From Agapanthus africanus (lineage: Eukaryota > Streptophyta > Magnoliopsida > Asparagales > Amaryllidaceae), in assembly GCA_030015575.1 (NCBI GenBank), contig JASDDO010000001.1:326587595-326651594 (forward strand): DNA of 64,000 nt, given 5' to 3'. How positions within the stretch are numbered: position 1 is the first letter of the stretch; every line of letters begins with the position of its first letter. Below are positions 55,816-64,000 of this stretch, in pieces. A program made the translations under genes and the position numbers. Under the pieces are notes generated by a model, which was not told the DNA's origin, did no database searches, and saw only the letters and a program-made list of their open reading frames with translations.

Positions 55816-56896
55816 AGTATATTTGCACGAATAAATATGATGATGTATATAAATTAATATGTATACATATATATTAGCGTCCAATTCCACTAATATATAT
55901 ATATATATATGCTAATATAATAGCTCCCATTCCACTGTTATATATACTTAAGAGTAAAAATATCATGAAACCAATCTGTCAAGTATCGACACAAAAATGC
56001 TGATCTATCAGGTGCTGTCACCACGACTAGCACCTTGATAGGTACGTATCATACGCTATACCCAAAGCTCGAGTGCCTAGCTCTGACCCTCGCCTCTCGA
56101 CGTATCCATACGTACAAGACTCTCGTCGGTATCCCCACGATAACCGCCGATTCATAGGTATTGTCACCGGTAGGTATGGTTCCCCTGTCAGGCTCATTCG
56201 GCAAGGTCCTTCAATCGTCTTGCCTCGGGGTACTTCCGGGCCCCACCATGTACCCTCATACGACCCACTATGCCTCCTTGCATGGGGTATATATATCAGA
56301 ACCGATAAATCTCATGGTGGCTGCTGAAATATCATATCAAGAGAAACTGGTTTTTTCAAATAATGTATAATTTTATGAAACTACCACGGTCCTCAAATCC
56401 AGAAAACATCATGAAAAATCCATATCTCAATGCGAAAATCCATGAATATAATATATGCAACAGAAAACTGTAACGTAAGCATATAAAGGAAAAGCCGCTA
56501 TTTAACTGCAACAAGTTAATATATATATATATGCGGTTCCTAATTTCTCCAAGTCTATGTAACATCAAATAAAGGTAAACATGTAGCTATAACCAGATAT
56601 GTGTGTAAACATGAAGGTATAGCAAGGTATATGTATCTACCTACCAATAATGATGTAATATACCATCCAGGTATAAGTGAAGTATGTATGGAAGGTATAC
56701 ATGTATCTATGTCATTACATGTGAAATATACCTATCACTAATGGTAACTAGCATGTAAGCATGTCAATGTATATGTGTAAGCATGTAGGTATACACGTAT
56801 GCTATATGTCATATGCATAAAGAAATATTAATCAATGTCTCAATGTCCCTAACCCAACAATATCATATAGGTATGTGTGTTGTGCATGTCATGGCA

Positions 56897-56955
56897 ATTA
56901 TTGACGGTGTATATGGCATACAATCAGTGCTCATGCAATATGAGCCGTCAATAAT
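56897..56955 (-). other. Conserved LTR hairpin (E)
   Basis: ATTATTGACGG (56897-56907) pairs perfectly with CCGTCAATAAT (56945-56955), with GGCA/TGCC-like bases further out. Against the B version, at least four stem positions changed on both arms. Confidence 0.85.
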
Positions 56956-58578
56956 AGTGCAATGCCTTAAGGGTACTAGTCCAATCACAAGTATCTAAGC
57001 AAGAAGCTGCATGCGCAACTCTATATATGAAATAGAATATGCGACAAATCAAGTCATCTCTAGCCTAGACGCATAACGCCATGTGTGCGATTCCCCTGTA
57101 GATGTTAAATCTACTCACCAACGCTCCTGGCTAAGTAAGGCCTACCACTCGCTTTCCCTGTTCGCAGCGCCCGAAGTCCCCGCCTGCGATCCTGAAAACC
57201 TATAAAAATATAACAGGTATATATTAGCAATAGGCCCAAAACACGTACCAACTACAAACATACTCTCAAGTGTTCGTCAAGTGGCTAACGCGCGTAGTGA
57301 CACTACGAAACCAATTCAGGAGCAAAAGCTACACCAAGACACGAACGACATCGGCACAACCATAGCTAGGAATGCAAAGCGACACAACCACCAAGCCTAG
57401 ACCCTGATCGTACCGATCACGCATTCACAACACACTAATAAACGTGGAATCAATATAATTAACGTCGCAACGTCAAAAGAAACCCACGCCTAAAATTCAC
57501 CGAAACCTAGTAGGCAACTTATATCAATTTAGCACAAAACTACAAGTCTTCACCAAACTAGAATTTACAAACATCACTAATTAGTAAGATTAAACCATTT
57601 AAATCTTTACTATAATTTTAGATTTCACTATTTAGGATTAGCAAATGTTTAGTTCGTTAATTAGCTTAATTAGCTGATTAGGAAAATACCATTTAACAAA
57701 TTAGCAACTTGATTAAGTTTTCATTTGTCTTAGCTTATCGCTTAACCAATCCACTAATCAAAACCCTAATTTGATTATCAAAATGATATCTTGAATTTCT
57801 AAATATGAATTTAAAAGCTTAAATTAAACATCTAATTAAGCTAATTAAAGTATTAAACTACAAAAAGATATTAGGGTTTGGATTTATACCTTCAAAGAGA
57901 CAAGATTTGAAACAAGAACAATCCAAACTTTAGCCTCCAAAATCCTCAGTAGAATGAAGATCCAAACAAGATTGAATAAGAAGAATGATGGGTTTGATTT
58001 ATATTTGAATTTGTATGAATTTATTTGGATTTTCATGATTTTTTTGAAGCAAAATAGAAGAAATGGGTGAAGAAAAATGAAGGGCAGCAAGGAATTGGAT
58101 GTGGTCGGCCAAGTGAGAAGGCTAGGGTTTCTGTGGAGTTGTGTGGAAATTTCTAGAAGGAAATTGCAATAATTGTATAATAAAACAAAAGCTTTAAGTC
58201 TTCATTATCTTTTCTTTTAAAAAAAATCAAATAATTCCACAAAAATCAAGATATTTTGGAGAGAAGGTTCTAAACATAATTCTAGTGATTAGTTTAGCAT
58301 AAAACCACATTAGTAGTAATTAACCCACAAAAAAAGTAATTACCACTAATAAAGTTCACAGATATAGCATTAAAATAATATTTTATTAGGGAAAAATTCC
58401 ATGTAAGCCAAAACTTCCCATTGACCCCCAAAATTCACGCACTAGTTTTATTCTAGCTAAACTAGGTGTCGGCAAGTCTAAATTGAAGTTTGATCACAAT
58501 CGGGTTAAAACGGAAAATACCGACTATTTACCTAAAAACGGAAAATTCGCAAAACGATTTCTAAAATGTTACATTGCC

Positions 58579-59855
58579 ATTGCTGCATACCATGACTACA
58601 AAATCTGGCAAATGGATGTTAAGACCGCCTTTCTGAATGGTGATTTGGAAGAGTTCATGTACATGACTCAGCCAGAGAGCTTCGTAGACAGTGGGAGCAG
58701 CAGAAAGGTGTGCAAGCTGCTTAAATCCATCTACGGGTTAAAGTAAGCATCGTAGAGTTGGAACATCTGTTTTGATGTCTCTATCAAAGAGTTTGATTTC
58801 GTCAAAAACGTAGATGAACCTTGTATATACAAGAAGGTGGCAGAGAGTAAGGTTGTCTTCCTCGTATTGTACGTGGATGACATACTCTTGATAGGAAATG
58901 ATATTCCTATACTGCAATCGGTCAAGCTCTTCTTATCACAAAGATTCTTAATGAAAGATATAGGGGATGCCTCCTATATCTTGGGGATTAAGATCTATAG
59001 AGATAGATCTAAACGGATATTGGGATTGTCCCAATCCAGGTATATTGACACCATACTAAAGAGGTTTAGTATGGAAGAATCCAAGCGTGGGTTTTTACCC
59101 ACGATCTTAGGACTCACTCTCTCCAAAGAGATGTCTCCCAAGACTGATTTGGAAAGAGTTTGCATGCAAGGATACCCTATGCTTCGGCAGTAGGCTCTAT
59201 CATGTACGCGATGCTATGTACCAGACCCGATATAGCATACTCACTAAGTACAGTGAGCAGGTATCAAGCAGATCCTGGAGAGAGTCACTGGACAGCTGTG
59301 AAGAGCATTCTTAAGTACTTGAGAAGGACTAAAGAGATGGCCTTGGTGTATGATGACGGAGAACTCCAAGTGGAGTCCTTTATCGATTCGAGCTTCCAGA
59401 GTGATAAGGACGACTCTAAGTCACACTCGGGATTTGTCTTTACACTCAATGGAGGGGTGGTTTGCTGGAAGAGTTCCAAACAGGTAACCGTTGCGGACTC
59501 GACGATGGAGGCTGAATACATCGCTGCCAATGATACTGCCAAATAGGCTTTCTTGATGAAGAAGTTCATAACTGAACTTGGAGTGGTTCCATCCATTGAG
59601 TATCCAATACCTTTGTATTGCGATAATAATGGAGCGGTGGCTTTGGCCAAGAAACCCAGGTCCCATCAGCGATCCTGGCATATTCTGAGGCGGTATCACC
59701 TGATCCGGGAGATAGTTGATCGCCGGGAGATCGAGGTCAGGAGAGTTAACACGAAGAACAACACTGTGGATCCACTCACGAAGGCCATTCTCCAGATACA
59801 GTTCGAGAGACTCTTCGGGATGTTGGGTATGCGATACTACAACACATGGCCCTAG
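58579..59855 (+). pseudogene. Copia pol of C2, C-terminal part (RT and RNase H)
   Basis: Continues the frame cut at 42580. RT: YHDYKIWQMDVKTAFLNGDL near 58588-58647, QPESFVDSGSS, then YGLK with two stops (58744 and 58753). YVDDILLIGND near 58870 and the DIGDASYILGIKI segment follow. A frameshift near 59160-59190 leads to the RT end (TRPDIAYSLSTVSRY) and RNase H (DSSFQSDKDD, STMEAEYIAA). A TAG at 59544 interrupts it; then YCDNNGAVALAKKP and the C-terminal RRVNTKNNTVDPLTKA. Good residue conservation but at least four disabling lesions. Confidence 0.92.
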
Positions 59856-59856
59856 T

Positions 59857-59869
59857 ACAAGTGGGAGAT
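59857..59869 (+). promoter_or_regulatory. Polypurine tract of C2
   Basis: CAAGTGGGAGAT directly precedes the 3' LTR start at 59870. Confidence 0.92.
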
Positions 59870-60464
59870 TGTTAGTTGTATGTATGCCCTAGAGGCCATT
59901 ATTGTACATATGATGTGTATTTTATTGGATGCTTGGACATATATAGAGATGACTTTCTTTCTCGACATGATAGTATGCTATCTGGTTGCTCTTTATCTTA
60001 ACATGTATACTTGTCTCTTGACACTGTATACTTGTCTCTTGACACTGTCTTATGGTTATATGTTGGTAAATCCCTCAGGATGTGTACTTGACTACCAGGA
60101 TTATGATGCAGATCATACTAGTGGGGCCATAGTAGTCCATAAGTTCATCCTTTAATGTTACTAGTCGTGGGTGTATCGAGACGGGGCATCGATATACCAG
60201 AGTAGACTAGCGTATACGCTTCTCGACTCATGTTATGGGCGATGGATGATCCCATATCTATTGGTGTTTGACATTAGAGATGGATACGGGTGCTCAGTAG
60301 AGACTGGGTACACTGGATGGACTCGCCGAGAACTCCTAGATGGTTTTATACCTCACGTCAGATAGCAGTTCTCAGGTGACACTAGTACAGGTTAGTCGGT
60401 AGAGCCGAGATCGTCATAGAGTCTTGTATGATTCCCACTGTACTTTGATTTCTACCTTACCACG
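59870..60464 (+). repeat. 3' LTR of C2, first part
   Basis: Matches 23779-24350 of the 5' LTR with a small tandem duplication of CTTGTCTCTTGACACTGT (around 60009-60045). It is cut at CCACG (60460-60464) by F2; the 5' LTR reads on TTCAAGAGGACG at that place. Confidence 0.92.
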
Positions 60465-62169
60465 TGATCAGTCGAAAATATTGCATTTTTAACACGTTAA
60501 TTTTCCTACTATTTGCAATCATCTAAAGGTGTTCGGTATGAATATAGCACATATTAGCAATTTGTCTGTAAAATACCAAATAACTTGTGTTATATATTAT
60601 AACCGGCATTTTTAGGGAAATTGTGTGTTTATTATTGCACGTATGATCTTTGTATATCACAACACTTGTCTCGAGATTGTGTGCAGGAAATTCCAGGAAA
60701 AGAGCCGAAACTGCTAAAAGTGCTGATAATAATACGCCAACTCCAAGACTTGTGATCTGGCAGTGAACAAGAGAGTATAAAAATATTCCAGACATAAAAT
60801 AAGGCCCTATGGATCAGCACCAAAACACCATAGAAATTCAGTGCATCAAGCTCCTTAAACGGCCGCGGATACGCGGCCGAATGGACCTATTGGCGGCGGA
60901 TACGCGGCCACGTCATCAAGTCATCGGCAGTTTGACTTCTTAGAGTTCTCCTTTCACTTGGCAAACTTCTTCAAGACACTTTAAACTCCAGAGATCTCCA
61001 GAAGCTTCCGTCCTAACAGCCAAGCTTCTTGTACAAGCCTAATTCATCCAAGCTTCTCAAACAAGCTAGCTAAACCTAGAAGGTTCTTTCCAACAACCAA
61101 GCTTATCAAGGAAGCTAGCTAACTACCTAAATCTAGAAGCTTCCTTCATAACTGCTAAGCTTGCAAGAGAAGCTAAACCTAGCTTAGTTTCTAAAGGAAG
61201 CTAATCCTAATCAAGCTTCTAGGGGAAGCTAAAGGAGAAGGCTATAAAAAGGACCCAAAGGCTTCATTCTGAAGGTTGTCCAACAATTTTCCAAGCACAA
61301 GTTGAGTGACACAACTTGTAGCCCAAATCCAATTCAAAAATCCAATTCAAGATCACCGAGTACCAAATCAAGCAAGAAGCCATCAAGCCTTTTTGGAGCG
61401 ACGCCGATCTTCAACCGAGCAAGTGATCCAAGACGATCCGCGACTCACGGAGACGATACGAAGCTAATTCGGCGATCGAGTTCTTTCCTCAATTCTTGTA
61501 GTTTCTTGAGTGAATTGTAACGAAACTTCGAATAATGAAAGGTGAAAACTCTTGATCTTGCTTTTCTTTACATTTGAGCATTATGATGAGTTCTTAATTC
61601 TTGATTGTTTTCTTTGTCATGATGTTTGAGTGAAAACTCCGCTCGTGGAGGAATCGAGATAATTGATAGATGATGATGATTATATTCTTGAAACGATTCT
61701 TAAGTCTTATGAGTTTTGTAAACTCTAGAAAATTGAATCATCGACAATCTAGTTTCGAGCGAGATGCTTTCTTGAATGTTTTCGCTCTTAATTAGAGATC
61801 AACGATCGATAATTGAATTTCCTAGAGGCTAGCGTTTGAATGATAATCAACGAAAGGACAAAGGATATGATGAAGAAACCCTAGTTTCTTCGATAGACCC
61901 CTAAACCTTGTTGATCGTCATCGATCTAGCAACAAATCATTAATGGATAAGAATACGTAATCACAAGTCTTCATCCTCACTATTAATTTGATCGATTCCT
62001 ACGAGCCTCATTGAAAATCTTGATTACTCATTCGATTTGGATATCATATTAACAATTCTTGATTCTTGATTCTTGATCTATAGTATTCTTGATATTAGAT
62101 CTAGTTTTCGATGATTCTTGAAACTTAATTTCATAAATCTTGAATCAAATTTTCTTTTCTTTTATCCTT
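60465..62169 (+). repeat. F2: Gypsy-like LTR, cut by G
   Basis: Plus-strand LTR starting TGATCAGTCG, homologous to F1 reversed over most of its length. TATA-like GCTATAAAAAGG at 61241-61252. A 72-codon Ser/Arg-rich frame (61302-61520) just after it is not supported as a gene. The 3' end is missing because Copia LTR G begins at 62170. Confidence 0.85.
60861..60909 (+). other. Twin GC palindromes in F2 LTR
   Basis: GGCCGCGGATACGCGGCC (60861-60878) and GGCGGCGGATACGCGGCC (60892-60909) with a 13-base spacer. The first folds as GGCCGCG/CGCGGCC with a four-base loop. They lie about 395-445 bp from the LTR start, close to the H position (about 385-435). Confidence 0.88.
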
Positions 62170-64000
62170 TGTAGGGTTCCTAGGCACTCTCAAGAGGTCT
62201 CACAGGGCATCAACCATGCCAATTTCAAATTTTACAAGTGCCGAGAAACCCTAATACGGATCGTTAACTAGAATTTTAGGCGAAAAAGGAAACTAGTTAA
62301 CAGCTTAACTAAAAGTAGGAAACTACAACCTTTGTAGATCTGGTTATCCACTTCCTTAGCTCCACGTAGTTGTCCTCTCGCTGTCCATCTCGAATCCCGG
62401 ACTCTCGCATCGGCTTCATCGGAGAAATGAGCGGAACAGTCGTCGGCTACGATGCCGAAGATGATCTACGTCGAGGTTACACAAGATCAAGCTCCAACTT
62501 CACCAAGTTGTGAAACTTGTGAAGAAAACACCCTATACTACTTGGTAAGATGTAGAGGGTGAAGAAATAGGAGGTGGGTTCACTTTAGAATTGGATTTCT
62601 CACACTTTTACTCAAGAAGCCATTGATGATGGCAAGCTTTTTCTTGTAGAAGAAGAAGAAGCTCAAGATAGAATATGATAAGTATATCTTTTAAAAAATG
62701 GAAAAGAAATGAATACTTATCATAATATGAACGATGGTTAGGTGTAGAGAATTGACTAAGGTTAGATGAATGGTTAGGGTTAAGCATGAAGACAAAATGG
62801 TCACTTTGGTCAAAGCTTCATGAAGCTTCAACAAGCTTCAAGAATGATAGCAACCATTTTGTTTTCTTTTGCAATTTCTTTTTAATTCAAATTAAAAAGA
62901 TAAATGAATGAATAAATAAAACCCTAACCATTTACTTAACCAAGGTTTAATTCTTTACACTTAACCAAATGAGCAAGTATCATCAAACATGATACAAACA
63001 TGTGCACAAAAGTATATCACATATACAACTTGCACATCAAGTGAAAAAATCCATTTAAAGTGAACCAATACTAGTTAATGCAAAGTAATATATCAAATAT
63101 ATAATTATACATTAAATCATTAAATCAACACTTGATTTAACGATCCGGTCATATCGCATATAACCGACTAGTATCCTATGTATCGGCTTATCGAATCAAT
63201 CCTTGATTCGATATCTAGGTTATATCGCATATAACCAATCGATACATTCATCGCGAGAATGGAATACGGTATCACATACACGCATTATTCTCGGTCCTGC
63301 ACATATCCCATATGCGCTCCTATTTCGTTTCGCTTGAGCCAGGAAACCTCTGTGTAGGACTCTAAAGACTCGTCAATACGTCGGTAGCAGGTGATGATCA
63401 TATCAAGCACCCACAAGCCGCAAGCGGTCTGCTAAACATAATGGCCACCCGGGTATTGAGCGATCAGAATATCGACGAGCTAGCCCGCTCACACTCCTGT
63501 GAATCCAACCAGTAACACTTACCGTACAGTCCGGTCTGTTCGTCTAATATGTCGCATATCAAGTCTAGAGGTGGTAAACGTCAGACCCCAATAACCGATA
63601 AGTCGTGCTGATGTGAGGCTCATAACGGGTCGAGACACTACTGGTAACACTTACCAGCAAATCTCCGATCAGCCCTGGCCAGGGACTTCCCTGTTACGGC
63701 CAATCGAGCACAGCCCAACATCAACCCCCAATACCGGGAGAGACGAAACCCCTCCTATCGCTCATTGCCTCCATGTGACTCGGGACTGTACCCAAAGATC
63801 ACCGTTTTGCACGTCCTCATGGACATGGTAAGGTGGAGATCAAAGCACAGTGGGAATCACACAAGACTCTATGACGATCTCGGGTGTACATACTAACCTG
63901 TACATGTGTCACCGGAGAACTGCCATCTGACGTGAGGTATAATACCATCTGGGAGTTCTCGGCGAGTCCGTCCAGTGTACCCAGTCTCCACCGAGCACCC
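62170..64000 (-). repeat. G: Copia LTR (C1/C2 family), runs off the window
   Basis: The left edge TGTAGGGTTCC is the LTR 3' end on the minus strand. The sequence is the reverse of the C1/C2 LTR, for example 63250-63330 against 24860-24920 and 63710-63860 against 24330-24450. No PBS adjoins the left edge, so this should be the 3' LTR of a minus-strand element whose body lies to the right. CCTTT (62165-62169) is the expected target duplication. Confidence 0.88.

Larger units (their letters stand above)
42581..58573 (-). mobile_element. Element E: long-LTR (Del/Tekay-like), heavily rearranged
   Basis: TTGCC occurs just outside both ends (42576-42580 and 58574-58578). The outer edges read TGTCATGAC at left and TGTTACA at right, the two ends of the long LTR on the minus strand. 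The 5' LTR (54546-58573) is complete. The 3' LTR survives only as 42581-42948. The interior now holds F1 with H inside it, a plus-strand partial LTR (C) and under 300 bp of original internal sequence with a PBS. No gag or pol of E remains. It splits the RT region of C2 exactly between codons for MLA and IAA. Confidence 0.88.
54546..58573 (-). repeat. 5' LTR of E
   Basis: 4028 bp on the minus strand from TGTAACA (58573) to GGGACGTGACA (54546). It aligns with LTR copy A (for example 56243-56440 with 198-396). It contains minisatellites and the conserved hairpin. TATA-like run near 56518-56533 (minus). Confidence 0.9.
23779..60464 (+). mobile_element. Copia element C2, split by B, E and F2
   Basis: The pieces in order are 5' LTR (23779-25585 and 37443-37838), PBS, leader and pol (37840-42580), rest of pol (58579-59855), PPT, and the start of the 3' LTR (59870-60464). 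Removing B and E with one copy of each target duplication restores continuous LTR and pol alignment to C1. The remaining 3' LTR lies beyond F2 and G, outside the window. Same family as C1, with better preserved pol. Confidence 0.9.

Noticed and set aside
55893-55913. (AT)n tracts here and near 29068, 30762, 52862 and 56520
   Set aside because: Simple repeats common in plant LTRs. Palindromic by composition, so not counted as hairpins.
61302-61520. 72-codon Ser/Arg-rich frame just after the F2 TATA-like box
   Set aside because: Not preserved in F1 and low complexity; likely chance.

Overview
The window is intergenic DNA from a flowering plant, probably a eudicot, and consists almost entirely of LTR retrotransposons nested in one another. 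Evidence: primer-binding sites of the TGGTATCAGAGC (initiator-Met tRNA) type next to LTR ends, polypurine tracts next to LTR starts, 5-bp target-site duplications, and broken Ty1/Copia pol reading frames. I found no host gene, tRNA, rRNA or CRISPR array. Superfamily names for elements without pol rest only on PBS, PPT and LTR style.

De-nesting reduces the 64 kb to two host insertions separated by 95 bp. (1) Positions 1-23683 are one very long minus-strand LTR (copy A, Del/Tekay-like). It is split by a minus-strand Copia element, R (2720-12705, TSD GGGAT), and a plus-strand Copia element, C1 (12913-23217, TSD AAAAT). (2) From 23779 to past the window end lies a second plus-strand Copia element, C2. 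Its 5' LTR carries element B (25586-37437, TSD CTACT), a long-LTR element with no coding capacity. Its pol gene carries element E (42581-58573, TSD TTGCC), which itself contains an LTR F1, an Athila/Tat-like element H (44414-51828, TSD ATGCA, inside F1) and a partial plus-strand LTR C. Its 3' LTR is cut by an F-family LTR (F2, from 60465), which is in turn cut by a minus-strand Copia LTR, G (from 62170).

No element looks autonomous. C1 and C2 appear to lack a gag gene and have decayed pol. R has LTRs of identical length and nearly identical sequence but unreadable pol, so it was probably mobilised by proteins supplied in trans. B has no gene, and H carries only proteins of unknown function.

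The most interesting material is non-coding. A large hairpin recurs about 160-290 bp downstream of the PBS in all three Copia elements with different stem sequences. A pair of GC-rich palindromes occurs in the Copia leaders and in the LTRs of the Gypsy-like families. A roughly 92-bp element is duplicated in each Copia leader and is far better conserved than the LTRs. A hairpin in the long Del/Tekay-like LTRs shows several apparent compensatory base changes. A leader segment of about 310-350 bp is shared by element B and the Copia elements at the same distance from the PBS. Together these suggest structured cis-acting elements maintained, exchanged or converged upon among retroelements of this genome.
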